Shown here: positions 8,241 through 16,327 of the stretch, in pieces
How the letters are laid out: every line of letters begins with the position of its first letter
Position numbering within the stretch: position 1 is the stretch's first letter
Source: Poriferisodalis sp965208485
Lineage (GTDB): Bacteria; Actinomycetota; Acidimicrobiia; Acidimicrobiales; Poriferisodalaceae
Direction: 5' to 3'
DNA: 64,000 nucleotides
Assembly: GCF_965208485.1 (NCBI RefSeq)
Contig: NZ_OZ242344.1
Location: 248,001-312,000 of the forward strand
Notes under the pieces: model-generated
Told to the model about the DNA's origin: nothing
Databases searched by the model: none
What the model saw: the letters and a program-made list of their open reading frames with translations, nothing else
Program-made: the position numbers and the translations under genes

Positions 8241-8545
8241 CTGGGCGCGGCGGCGCACGCCGTCGATGGCCGAGTTGGCGAGCTTGACGGCGTGGAACGA
8301 GTCGGCGACCTGGTCGCTTGGGGGAGCGCTTCGCCGGCGATCTTGCGATACGGCCCCGACAGGCCCCGTGACCGCCCAGCGGATGCGTTTTTGCCGCCTT
8401 GCAGGGCGTGCGCCCAGCCAGCGTCCGGCGCCGCAGGCGCTGCGGCCTGGGACCATGTCTGCCAGCCTGCCCCGCCGGGCGTCCATCAGGGCGGCGCCCC
8501 AGTGCTGTTCGCGGTAGCGGCTCCGGCGGAGCATCAGGTCGCAGC
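8241..8545 (-). pseudogene. ISL3-family transposase fragment
   Basis: Read on the minus strand, the frame gives HWGAALMDARRGRLADMVPG, RSACGAGRWLGARPARRQKRI and QVADSFHAVKLANSAIDGVRRR, which follow in order the conserved ISL3 (IS204/IS1001/IS1096-type) transposase core: 'sivDvrtGqlldvveGRsa', 'W' and 'qVaDpFHvvklaN'. Between them the neighbouring frame carries LSGPYRKIAGEALPQAT, the expected intervening piece (normally 'dlSgPYR...lPdAt'), so at least one frameshift separates the parts. Both ends of the protein are missing. It is non-functional. Confidence 0.75.
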
Positions 8546-8637
8546 GGGGGAACGCCGGCTTCGCTGTTGAGACCCTGTGCCGGGCGCGTTGCCTGGCGCC
8601 CGACGCGGCGCTCGCACTGCGCGCGGATGCGGGGTTC

Positions 8638-8823
8638 TTGTCCTGGGACCCGATCGACAAGCTCACCGTCGCAGCCACCCTCGCCCGACGTCTGCTCAAC
8701 ATTCCCGGCCGGCTCGACTGCCGCAGCGGGCGGCCCGCCCTGCGGCTCCCTGCCACATGGCCCTGGGCCGACACATTCACCACAGCACTGCGACGCATCC
8801 GCAACCTGCCTCAGCGCTGCTGA
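8638..8823 (+). pseudogene. IS1380-family transposase C-terminal fragment
   Basis: About 60 codons reading KLTVAATLARRLLNIPGRL then GRPALRLPATWPWADTF and ending LRRIRNLPQRC before a stop. This fits the tail of IS1380-type transposases (pattern 'laGRLvrsgRrl.lRLPatWPWa..l...l.rlraLP'). No upstream transposase sequence survives in this frame. The fragment lies 275 bp from the right terminal repeat of the relic element. Confidence 0.65.
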
Positions 8824-9220
8824 GACCGTCCCCAGCGTCACGCCGTGCCGCGCGGCACCACTAGGAAACTGCTGAGCAATTGCCGAAATCGCCGATTCAC
8901 GGACACAAAGCCGCAGGTCAGAGCGTTGCAGACTTGCCCGGATCCGAATAAATCAAGCAGTCTCCTAGGCGCAGCACACAAACCAAACCCCGCACCGACG
9001 CCGACTTCCTACGCCGCCACCCCCCCCAGCCCGAACAAAGCCGCCCAGCCAACGATCACAACACCAAGAACCCATCCAACCCGCCAACACCCCGCCCCAC
9101 GGGTGAATCCGGGCTTAGGACTCGAGCCAGCAGGCACTAACACGACAGCTGTTCGCCTCGAACTCTGCTCCGGTTACCGACCGGCTCTCGCCTATCCGCG
9201 CGGGTCCTTAGTCTGACGCC
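8824..9220. other. Gene-free stretch: right part of the IS relic and upstream region of the next gene
   Basis: Contains the right terminal repeat of the relic (9098-9117) and, at 8853-8862, a GCACCACTAG end like that of the inverted-repeat element at 899-998. The region 8980-9100 is C- and A-rich and Pro/Thr-biased when translated, without family resemblance. I see no gene here. Confidence 0.5.
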
Positions 9221-10327
9221 GTGAGTACTGCGCAACCAGTGCCGCTGTCGGTGCTGGATCTGGCAACCGTTTCTGAGGGGGGCACCAGCGCGCAAGCGCT
9301 GGCAGAGACCACCGCGTTGGCTCAGGCTGCGGACCGCCTAGGGTACGAGCGCTTCTGGGTGGCCGAGCATCACAACATCGACACCGTGGCGAGTACGTCG
9401 CCGGCAGTGCTGATCGCCCACCTCGCCGCCCACACCGAACGGATCAAGCTGGGTTCGGGCGGGGTGATGCTGCCCAATCACAGCCCGGCCGTGATCGCCG
9501 AACAGTTCGCGATGCTCGAAGCGCTGCACCCGGGACGCATCGACCTCGGCGTGGGACGAGCGCCGGGCAGTGACCCCGGTACCGCTGCAGCGGTGCGCAG
9601 CAAGCTCAGTAGTGCTGCGGCTGTCCGCGGTCCTGCTGAAGACGGCTCAGTGCCAGACCCTTGGCAGGTCGACGACTTCCCGAGCCACCTGCTGGATCTC
9701 ATGGCCTACCTCGGCGATGTGCGCATGACCGACAGGCCGCTGATGGACTTCCGGGCGACGCCGCAGGCCACCTCGATGCCGCCCGTGCTGCTGCTGGGAT
9801 CCAGCGGCTACTCGGCCCAGCTCGCTGGCTATCTCGGCCTGCCGTTCGCCTTCGCTCACCATTTCGATGGCCCCGGAGTGCTGGGGGCCCTGGATCTCTA
9901 CCGCGAGAGGTTCCAGCCGTCGGCGGTGCTTGACGAGTCCTACGTGATGGTGAGCGCGGGTCTGGTCACTGCCGCTGACGGTGAGACGGCCGAGTATCAC
10001 GCTGCGCCGTCGCTGCTGCGACGCTGGGGTATCCGAACGGGCCGTTTCTGGCCGCTGCTGCACCCCGATGAGGCAATGGTCCATCCCGAGTGGCAGCGCG
10101 CGGCGACGATGCCGACCAACGCCATCGTGGGCGATTCCGACGAGGCAGTTGCAGGTCTCGAGGCGCTGGCTGCCGCCACGGGTGCCGACGAGCTGATGGT
10201 GCACACCTCCACCTTCGGCCTGCCAGAACGCATCGAGAGCCTCGAACTGCTCGCGGATGCCTGGAGTCGCCGGCCCTCTCCCAGCGCGGAGACTGACGCG
10301 GCAGCCGCCCCGGTATGCGCCCCATGA
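9221..10327 (+). CDS. LLM-class (luciferase-like) flavin-dependent oxidoreductase, MsnO8 type
   Basis: 368-residue bacterial-luciferase-fold flavoprotein using FMNH2 or F420H2. The N-terminus PLSVLDLATVSEGGTSAQAL followed by ADRLGYERFWVAEHHNIDTVA is the signature of the MsnO8 subgroup, and RIKLGSGGVMLPNHSPAVIAEQFAMLEALHPGRIDLGVGRAPG is the flavin-binding core. GTG start at 9221. The last codons overlap the next gene by 4 bp (ATGA), so the two are co-translated. Chemistry is presumably oxidation of a small organic substrate; the substrate cannot be deduced. Confidence 0.88.
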   Translation: MSTAQPVPLSVLDLATVSEGGTSAQALAETTALAQAADRLGYERFWVAEHHNIDTVASTSPAVLIAHLAAHTERIKLGSGGVMLPNHSPAVIAEQFAMLEALHPGRIDLGVGRAPGSDPGTAAAVRSKLSSAAAVRGPAEDGSVPDPWQVDDFPSHLLDLMAYLGDVRMTDRPLMDFRATPQATSMPPVLLLGSSGYSAQLAGYLGLPFAFAHHFDGPGVLGALDLYRERFQPSAVLDESYVMVSAGLVTAADGETAEYHAAPSLLRRWGIRTGRFWPLLHPDEAMVHPEWQRAATMPTNAIVGDSDEAVAGLEALAAATGADELMVHTSTFGLPERIESLELLADAWSRRPSPSAETDAAAAPVCAP

Positions 10328-10923
10328 CGGCTTCAAGCAATGCCGCGGCGGCCGCAGCGCGCACCACGGCGATGGGGACACACTTCGGGTCGTTCCTCTT
10401 GGACTCTGCCGAAGGCGAGGTGCTGGACGTCCGCCGACACCCCGCTGACCCCGAGCAGTCGCATCTCGGAGAATCGCTGCGCCACTTCGCCGAGAACCGG
10501 GTCATGCGTCCAGCGGTGCGGCTGCACAGCCAGTATGACCACGCAGCGCCCAGCCAGGCCACCAAGGTGGCGGGCCGCGAGCCGGTCCGCATGCATCCCG
10601 ACACTGCGGCCGCACGGGGCATCTCCGACGGCGATGTGGTGCGGCTGTCCAACGACCGGGGCGCCTGCTTGGCCGGCGCAGTGCTGGACGATGCCGTGAT
10701 GTCAGCGGCGGTGCAGATCTCCACGGGTGCCTGGTACGACCCCGCGCCCGACGGCACCTGCCGAGGCGGCAACCTGAACACGCTGACTGCAGATATCGGC
10801 ACTTCCCGGCTGGCCCCGGGACCCTCGGCGTACACCTGTGCGGTCGAAGTCGAACGCTTCGAGGGAGAACCGCCGTCGGTCGAGTCCTATCGCCCGCCGG
10901 AGATCATCCCGTTCAGAACTTGA
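10324..10923 (+). CDS. Internally deleted BisC/TorZ-like molybdopterin oxidoreductase (N-terminal cap joined to C-terminal domain)
   Basis: 199 codons from ATG 10324, which overlaps the preceding stop (ATGA). Residues ~16-65 (THFGSFLLDS...DVRRHPADPEQSHLGESL...NRVMRPAVR) match the start of biotin sulfoxide/TMAO-type molybdoenzymes. The text then passes directly into RLHSQYDHAAPSQATKVAGREPV...ARGISDGDVVRLSNDRGACLAGAV...TGAWYDP...GTSRLAPGPSAYTCAVEVERFE, the C-terminal molybdopterin-dinucleotide-binding domain of the same enzymes. Full-length relatives are about 750-800 residues, so roughly three quarters, including the Mo-binding catalytic domains, is absent without breaking the frame. The product cannot be a normal oxidoreductase; it is either a decaying gene or a stand-alone cofactor-binding domain. 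Confidence 0.75.
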   Translation: MTASSNAAAAAARTTAMGTHFGSFLLDSAEGEVLDVRRHPADPEQSHLGESLRHFAENRVMRPAVRLHSQYDHAAPSQATKVAGREPVRMHPDTAAARGISDGDVVRLSNDRGACLAGAVLDDAVMSAAVQISTGAWYDPAPDGTCRGGNLNTLTADIGTSRLAPGPSAYTCAVEVERFEGEPPSVESYRPPEIIPFRT

Positions 10924-11602
10924 GGCCGACAGCCGCACACAGGAACTTCATGAGCGGGCAGGATTCGGTGCACCAGGCGGCGATCACCGAAGGGAACTCC
11001 GGCTTGAGCGCGATGTCGTGGTCGAAGTCGTGTACGGCGATGAAGCTCTTGCGCTTGAGGTCCTCGATCATCGGATGGTCGATGGACCAGTCTCGTGGGG
11101 CACGCTTCAGCCGCTCGCCTTCCATCCGCCAGCCACCGGATTGACAGGTATCCCGAGCCGCGATCCAGACGTCGGGGTTCTCGTCGATGGCGACGCGGTA
11201 CGCCGCCAGCGCATCCCGATCAGGCATCCAGCTGCCGGCGCCGAAGAAGCATCTCTCGGTGTCCAAGTGCACGTAGTAGCCAGGGGCGTGGACATCGCTG
11301 CCCCGCACATGCCGGAATTGAATGCCCACGTTCGTCTTGTACGGGGTCTTGTCGGACGAGAATCGCGTGTCGCGAAAGACGCGCATCAGCGAACCGCCCA
11401 CTTTGGAATCACGGGCAGTCATGTGAGGGGAAATCTCCTCAAGCAGCGGCCGCACCGCCCGGATGAGGTCGAAAGCCGGCTCGCGCACCTCCTCCTCGTA
11501 GCGCTCGCGGTTCTCGTTGAACCACTCCTTGTTGTTATTGGCTTCAAGTCCTTCGAGAAACTCGTACAGCTCCGGCCCGAAGATCCCCCCGTCGTCACTC
11601 AT
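10913..11602 (-). CDS. DUF2461 (TIGR02453) family protein
   Basis: 229-residue protein of the DUF2461 family. Characteristic segments are LYEFLEGLEANNNKEWFNENRERYEEEVREP near the N-terminus, the central GGSLMRVFRDTRFSSDKTPYKTNVGIQFRH, and PGYYVHLDTERCFFGAGSWMPDRDALAAYR. The family is widespread and of unknown biochemical role. Starts at ATG 11602. Its 3' end overlaps the 3' end of the molybdoenzyme remnant by 11 bp on the other strand, another sign of tight packing. Length is normal for the family (about 215-235 residues). Confidence 0.9.
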   Translation of the reverse strand: MSDDGGIFGPELYEFLEGLEANNNKEWFNENRERYEEEVREPAFDLIRAVRPLLEEISPHMTARDSKVGGSLMRVFRDTRFSSDKTPYKTNVGIQFRHVRGSDVHAPGYYVHLDTERCFFGAGSWMPDRDALAAYRVAIDENPDVWIAARDTCQSGGWRMEGERLKRAPRDWSIDHPMIEDLKRKSFIAVHDFDHDIALKPEFPSVIAAWCTESCPLMKFLCAAVGLKF

Positions 11603-11623
11603 CGCTGCCTCGTGATCTTTGCG

Positions 11624-11821
11624 TCAGTCAGCGATATGCGACTTCAGCCAGTCGATGTCAGTGCGCATTGCGGCGGAGTCGGACTTGAGGTCGGACACAT
11701 CGTGGCTCAAGGTGTCGAGTTTGCTGTCGATGCGGCTGGCCCACCAGATGAAGACCGTCACCATTGGGCCTGAGATGGCCGTGGCCAACGCAGCCAGGAC
11801 GCCCAGCTCGGCGACGCTCAC
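11624..11821 (-). CDS. Small membrane protein with a coiled-coil tail
   Basis: 65 residues. Residues ~5-28 (ELGVLAALATAISGPMVTVFIWW) form one hydrophobic membrane segment, followed by a heptad-like acidic/basic helix, RIDSKLDTLSHDVSDLKSD and AAMRTDIDWLKSHIAD. This hemolysin-XhlA-like layout (one membrane helix plus a short coiled coil) occurs in many small uncharacterised proteins. It lies just upstream of the DUF2461 gene on the same strand and may be co-transcribed. No function is assigned. It resembles in layout, not in sequence, the small protein at 55696. Confidence 0.6.
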   Translation of the reverse strand: MSVAELGVLAALATAISGPMVTVFIWWASRIDSKLDTLSHDVSDLKSDSAAMRTDIDWLKSHIAD

Positions 11822-11955
11822 GGCTGCTCCAGAGGAGAGCGCACTCGAGCTGCCGTCATGATCGCAGCGTAATGGATCGGGTCTCGGTCCACGAAGGCAT
11901 TTTCTGCTGGGCTCGGCACATCATCGGGTCGCGGGAGGCGACGTACGCTGAAATC

Positions 11956-12207
11956 ATGAGCGATGACCTGTCCGTCGGCACATCAGCGACGGCAGCCGAG
12001 TGGCTGGCGGGATTCGAGGCTGTCATCGGTGCAGCGGCTCCGGGACCGAAAGTGACTGAGGCGCTGCTCAACCTCGCCGGCGTGGCAGCGCACGACTCCG
12101 AGCGAATTGCTGCGCCGATTGCCTGCTGGATGGCCGGCGTCGCCGGGGTGGACCCTGCTGAGGCCTTGGAGCGCGCACGGCAATACGTCCAGGACCGAGC
12201 GGGCTGA
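11956..12207 (+). CDS. DUF6457-like small protein
   Basis: 83 residues, ATG 11956. The text AAEWLAGFEAVIG...VTEALLNLAGVAAHDSERIAAPIACWMAG...AEALERARQY matches a small actinobacterial family (DUF6457), recognisable by the L-x-L-A-G-V-A-A-H-x-S-E-R-x-A-A-P motif. Members are often found next to or fused with molybdenum-cofactor genes such as MobA; here the only molybdenum link is the damaged molybdoenzyme 1 kb upstream. Biochemical role unknown. Confidence 0.7.
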   Translation: MSDDLSVGTSATAAEWLAGFEAVIGAAAPGPKVTEALLNLAGVAAHDSERIAAPIACWMAGVAGVDPAEALERARQYVQDRAG

Positions 12208-12265
12208 ACTGCGTTGAGGGCAGGCCGCTCTCGTTGTGTTCGATGCCCGGCGTAGGCTGCGGGCG

Positions 12266-13555
12266 ATGAGCGATCACCAGTTCGGGTTCCGGACGCGCGC
12301 CCTTCACGCGGGCGGCCGGCCCGACCCCACGACGGGGGCTCGTGCTGTTCCCGTCTACCAGTCCACGAGCTTCGTTTTCGAGGACGCAGGGGACGCTGCC
12401 GACCTCTTCGCTCTGCAGAAGTACGGAACCATCTACACCCGCATTTCCAATCCCACCGTCAATGCCTTCGAGGAACGGGCGGCGAGCCTGGAAGGCGCCA
12501 TCGGGGCAGTAGCAGCGGCTTCGGGCATGGCAGCGGAATTCCTCACCGCAGCAGCGCTGTGCGAGGCCGGCGACAACCTGGTCACCTCGTCTGCGCTGTA
12601 CGGCGGCACCCACACCATGTTCGACGTGACCCTCGGCCGGTTCGGCATCGAAGCCCGCTTCGTCGACGGCGACAGCGTCGATGCCTACGCCGCCGCCATC
12701 GATGACCGCACCAAGTTCTGCTACACCGAGATCGTCGGCAATCCGTCAGGCGCCATTCCTGACTTGGCCGGGATTGCCGAGGTGGCACACGCTCACGGCC
12801 TCCCGCTGGTCGTCGATTCGACGTTCGCGACGCCGTACCTGTGCCGGCCCATTGAGCACGGCGCCGACATCGTGATTCACTCGGCGACGAAGTTCATCGG
12901 GGGTCACGGCAATTCGATCGGCGGGATCGTGAGCGAGTCCGGCCGCTTCGACTGGGGCAGCGGACGCTTCCCGAGCATGACCGAACCGGTAGCCAGCTAC
13001 AACGACCTGCGGTTCTGGGAGAACTTCGGCGAGTACGCCTTCTGCACCAAGCTGCGCGTCGAGCAGCTGCGAGACATCGGCGCTGCCATGTCGCCGCTGA
13101 ACGCCTTCCTGCTGCTGCAGGGCCTCGAGACGCTGCCCCAGCGCATGGACGAGCACGTCGCCAACGCCCAGGCCGTCGCCGAGCACCTCGAGACCCATCC
13201 GGCGGTGAGCTGGATCAGCTACGCGGGCTTGGAATCCTCGCCCTACCGGGATCTTGCACGCACCTACATGCCCCAGGGACCCGGCGCGATCTTCACGTTC
13301 GGCGTGAAAGGCGGCCGCCAAGCCGGTGCAGACTTCATCGAGGCCCTGCAGATGATCAGCCACTTGGCGAACGTGGGCGACGCACGCACGCTGATCATCC
13401 ATCCGGCCTCCACCACACACCAGCAGCTCTCAGATGAGGCACTGGCTGCCGGCGGGGTGAGCGCCGACATGATCCGGCTGTCGGTCGGCCTCGAAGACCT
13501 CGGCGACATCGTCTGGGACCTGGACCAAGCCCTCGCGAAGGCGGTGCCAGCATGA
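12266..13555 (+). CDS. metY: O-acetylhomoserine aminocarboxypropyltransferase (sulfhydrylase)
   Basis: PLP enzyme that makes homocysteine from O-acetylhomoserine and sulfide in methionine synthesis. 429 residues from ATG 12266; the frame extends 30 bp further to a GTG but the ATG aligns with family starts (FGFRTRALHAGGRPDPTTGARAVPVYQSTSFVF). The PLP lysine is K209 in IHSATKFIGGHG, and NPTVNAFEERAASLEGA and ENFGEYAFCTKLRVEQLRD are MetY landmarks. The C-terminal region with HPASTTHQQL is typical. It overlaps the downstream CoA-binding gene by 4 bp (ATGA), a pairing seen often with metY in actinobacteria. Confidence 0.95.
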   Translation: MSDHQFGFRTRALHAGGRPDPTTGARAVPVYQSTSFVFEDAGDAADLFALQKYGTIYTRISNPTVNAFEERAASLEGAIGAVAAASGMAAEFLTAAALCEAGDNLVTSSALYGGTHTMFDVTLGRFGIEARFVDGDSVDAYAAAIDDRTKFCYTEIVGNPSGAIPDLAGIAEVAHAHGLPLVVDSTFATPYLCRPIEHGADIVIHSATKFIGGHGNSIGGIVSESGRFDWGSGRFPSMTEPVASYNDLRFWENFGEYAFCTKLRVEQLRDIGAAMSPLNAFLLLQGLETLPQRMDEHVANAQAVAEHLETHPAVSWISYAGLESSPYRDLARTYMPQGPGAIFTFGVKGGRQAGADFIEALQMISHLANVGDARTLIIHPASTTHQQLSDEALAAGGVSADMIRLSVGLEDLGDIVWDLDQALAKAVPA

Positions 13556-14061
13556 CCGTCGTCCACGAGCCGGTCGACGGCTGGACCGAGCCGAGCGCGG
13601 CCGATCGGCTGGCGCTCATCCAGCGCACCAACACGGTGGCGATGGTGGGGGTCTCGGCCAGCCCGGCTCGCCCGTCGAACTTCGTAGCGACTTACCTCCT
13701 CAGCTCCAGCACTGACTTCGACGTGTACTTCGTCAACCCGGCTGCAGACGAGATCTTGGGCAAGCCGTGTTACGCCAGTTTGACGGATCTGCCGATCGTG
13801 CCCGACCTCGTCGATGTGTTCCGCCGGCCAGCAGACCTGCCCTGTGTCGCCGAAGAGGCTGTGTCCATTGGCGCCAAGGCGTTCTGGGTGCAGCTCGGCC
13901 TGTGGAGTTCTGAGGCAGCCAAGCTCGCCGACGATGCCGGCCTCGACGTGGTGATGGATCGGTGCCTCAAGATCGAGCACGCACGCTTTCATGGCGGCTT
14001 GCATCTCGCCGGCTTCGATACCGGCGTCGTGGACTCGCGCCGCGCGCCGCGCGGTCACTAG
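13552..14061 (+). CDS. CoA-binding domain protein (YccU-like)
   Basis: 169-residue single-domain Rossmann protein of the CoA_binding_2 family. NTVAMVGVSASPARPSNFVATYLL is the nucleotide-binding start, VYFVNPAADEILGKPCYASLTDLP the second strand-turn, and DVVMDRCLKIEHARF the conserved C-terminal strand with D-R-C-x-K/M. Overlap with metY implies one transcript and coupled translation. The family role is uncharacterised; the operon suggests a link to sulfur amino-acid metabolism, perhaps sensing acyl-CoA state, which is inference. Confidence 0.88.
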   Translation: MTVVHEPVDGWTEPSAADRLALIQRTNTVAMVGVSASPARPSNFVATYLLSSSTDFDVYFVNPAADEILGKPCYASLTDLPIVPDLVDVFRRPADLPCVAEEAVSIGAKAFWVQLGLWSSEAAKLADDAGLDVVMDRCLKIEHARFHGGLHLAGFDTGVVDSRRAPRGH

Positions 14062-14083
14062 CCGCAAGGAGGATTGCATTCCG

Positions 14084-16327
14084 GTGCTGATGCGAGCTTT
14101 CGAGCGGAGGACCGTCCGGCGGCGGTGGCGAAGCGGCCTCGTCCGGCTCGCTGCCGGCGTTTTGGCAGCCTCGCTGCTGCTGGCTGGCTGTGCTCCCGGC
14201 GGCACTGGCGAACCGGACGGGACTGGCGAACCGGCAACGGCCCCGAGCGATGCTGCGGGGACCGAGACGGACGAATCGCTGCCGGTCCCACCGACGGATG
14301 CCACAGGTCCCGCCGATGACGAATCGGCTGACGCCGCCAGCGTTGCCGCCATGACGGACGCCGAGCCGGCCGAGCTGACGTACGAGGGGAACGTTGCGGC
14401 GCCGGAATTCCCCGCCGGATACGACTGGTTCAACGTCAGCCGGCCGCTGTCGATGAGCGGAGACCTGCGCGGCAAGATCGTCCTCCTCGACTTCTGGACC
14501 CAAGGCTGCATCAACTGCATCCACATCATTCCCGACCTCCACCGGCTGGAAGCCGAGTATCCCGACGAGGTCGTCGTGATCGCGGTGCACTGGGCGAAGT
14601 TCCCCAGCGAGCGCGAGTCCGAAGCAGTGAGGGAGGCCTCCATCCGGTACGGGCGGCAGCATCCCATCGTCAACGATGATCAGGAGTTGCTGCGCGCCGA
14701 GTACGGCGTGAACGCGTGGCCGACCGTGGCCGTGGTGGATCCGACCGGCAAGGTGGTGGGCACGATTGCCGGCGAGGGCGTGTACGAGCGCCTGGAGCCG
14801 GTCATCGAGCTCATGGCCGCCGAGTATGGACAGAACGGGCTCATCGACCCCACGCCGCTCGGCGAGTTGCTCGAGATCGCGCCGGCGCTGCCCACCGTGC
14901 TCAGCTTCCCGGGAAAGGTGCTCGCCGACGAGGCGGGCGGGCGGCTGTTCATCGCGGACACCGGTCGCCATCGCGTGCTTGTCGCGACGCTCGCGGGTGA
15001 GCTCATCGATGTGATCGGCGCAGGCAGTGAGGGGCGCGCCGACGGCGATTTCGGCGAAGCCACATTCCGGCGCCCCCAGGGCATGGCCTTGTCGCCGGAC
15101 GGCACCACGCTCTACATCGCCGACCGCGAGAACCACTTGATCCGCGCAGCCAGCCTCGACTCCCGTGCAGTCACCACTGTCGCGGGCACCGGAGAGCCTG
15201 TCACGGTGTTCCGTCCCGGCCCCGCTGCGCAGACACCTATCGCATCGCCGTGGGATCTGCACCTCGAGGGTGATGTGCTGTACATCGCCGGCGCGGGACG
15301 GCACCAGATCTGGCTGATGAACCTGACCAGCGGCGCCATCGACTACTTCGCCGGCACCGGCGCCGAAGGGCTCGACGACGGCAACCGCCTCGAAGCCACG
15401 CTGTCGCAGCCGTCAGGCTTCGCCGCCGCCGATGGCGTGCTCTACTTCACCGACCCCGAGGCAAGTGCCGTGCGGCAGGTCTCGCTCGGCCCCGACGGCC
15501 AGCTGTCCACACTCGTCGGGCTGCACCTGTTTGTCTGGGGCGACGAGCTGGGGAGCTTCGACGACACGCTGCTGCAGCACGCCATCGGCATCGAACATGT
15601 CGGCAGGGGAGACGGCCGCGGCGTGCTGTACATCGCAGACACCTATAACCACAAGATCAAGGTGCTCGACCTTGACACGATGACCTCGTCGCTCGTGGCC
15701 GGCGACGGCATCGCCGGGCTTCGCAACGGCTCTGGTGCCGATGCGCGACTGGCTGAGCCCAGCGGGCTGAGCGCCACATCCGACACCCTGTACGTGGCTG
15801 ACACGAACAACCACCGCATCCGGATGCTCGACTTGGCGACGGGCGAACTGTCCACGCTGGTGCTGTCGAATCTGGAGATCGCCACGGTGACGATGGCCGG
15901 GGTGATCGAAGACGACGTCGTGCTCCTGCCCCAGCGAGTTGCTCCCGGACCGGTCGCGATCGTGCTCGATCTGCGGGTGCCCGAGGGCTACAAGTTCAAC
16001 TCCGATGGCCTGTTCGAGTTTGAATGGTCTGCTGAGGGTGACGTGCTGCGCCCGGAGGGATCGGCCCGCTACGAGGCCCGTGGTCCCGAGTTGCCGTACC
16101 TGCTGGCCGGAACCGTCAGTGCAGACAGCGCAGGCGGTGGCACGGCAGTGCTGACCGCGACAGCGGTGGTGTTCTACTGCCCGGCCGTGGACGAGACGTT
16201 CTGCCTGATCCGGGACGTGAACTTCACCGCGCCGATCGAGGTGGACTCCGCCGGTGGAAGGAGCATCTATCTGCACCACCAACTGCTGTCTGCTGAGGAA
16301 CTGGACAGACGCCTGGCACCAGGGTGA
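14084..16327 (+). CDS. NHLRC2-like lipoprotein: thioredoxin-like domain plus NHL beta-propeller
   Basis: 747 residues from GTG 14084, preceded by AAGGAGG at 14066-14072; ATG 14090 is the alternative. A basic start and LLLAGC lipobox indicate export and lipid anchoring, followed by a Thr/Pro/Asp-rich linker. Next is a redoxin domain with C142-I-N-C145 in WTQGCINCIHI, the motif of the NHLRC2 group, and AVHWAKFPSERESEAVREA. The middle holds NHL repeats (IADTGRHRVLVA, IADRENHLIRAA, IADTYNHKIKVLD, VADTNNHRIRMLD), and the tail is a small beta domain. It overlaps the downstream glycosidase by 4 bp. Likely acts outside the membrane in disulfide chemistry or as a scaffold; the bacterial role is unknown. 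Confidence 0.88.
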   Translation: MLMRAFERRTVRRRWRSGLVRLAAGVLAASLLLAGCAPGGTGEPDGTGEPATAPSDAAGTETDESLPVPPTDATGPADDESADAASVAAMTDAEPAELTYEGNVAAPEFPAGYDWFNVSRPLSMSGDLRGKIVLLDFWTQGCINCIHIIPDLHRLEAEYPDEVVVIAVHWAKFPSERESEAVREASIRYGRQHPIVNDDQELLRAEYGVNAWPTVAVVDPTGKVVGTIAGEGVYERLEPVIELMAAEYGQNGLIDPTPLGELLEIAPALPTVLSFPGKVLADEAGGRLFIADTGRHRVLVATLAGELIDVIGAGSEGRADGDFGEATFRRPQGMALSPDGTTLYIADRENHLIRAASLDSRAVTTVAGTGEPVTVFRPGPAAQTPIASPWDLHLEGDVLYIAGAGRHQIWLMNLTSGAIDYFAGTGAEGLDDGNRLEATLSQPSGFAAADGVLYFTDPEASAVRQVSLGPDGQLSTLVGLHLFVWGDELGSFDDTLLQHAIGIEHVGRGDGRGVLYIADTYNHKIKVLDLDTMTSSLVAGDGIAGLRNGSGADARLAEPSGLSATSDTLYVADTNNHRIRMLDLATGELSTLVLSNLEIATVTMAGVIEDDVVLLPQRVAPGPVAIVLDLRVPEGYKFNSDGLFEFEWSAEGDVLRPEGSARYEARGPELPYLLAGTVSADSAGGGTAVLTATAVVFYCPAVDETFCLIRDVNFTAPIEVDSAGGRSIYLHHQLLSAEELDRRLAPG

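Larger units (their letters stand above)
8148..9117. mobile_element. Nested insertion-sequence relic with terminal inverted repeats
   Basis: Bounded by 20-bp inverted repeats: left 8148-8167 (TGAGCCCAGATTCACCGGTG) and right 9098-9117 (CACGGGTGAATCCGGGCTTA), which match at 17 of 20 positions when one is reversed. Inside lie a frameshifted ISL3-type transposase fragment on the minus strand and the last ~60 codons of an IS1380-type transposase on the plus strand. At ~970 bp it is shorter than an intact IS1380 element. The likeliest history is an IS1380-type element invaded by an ISL3-type element and then reduced by deletion. Confidence 0.6.

Noticed and set aside
8845..9216. A 123-codon frame rich in Pro, Thr and Asn
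   Set aside because: Composition mirrors the C/A-rich DNA, there is no family pattern, and it spans the terminal repeat of the IS relic.
10324..10923. A small dedicated molybdopterin carrier as a new family
   Set aside because: The N-terminal 50 residues match the start of the large enzyme exactly where the large enzyme begins, so deletion explains it more simply.
13991..14083. Extended N-terminus of the NHLRC2-like protein
   Set aside because: It would overlap the CoA-binding gene and place the signal peptide internally; AAGGAGG before GTG 14084 supports the shorter start.
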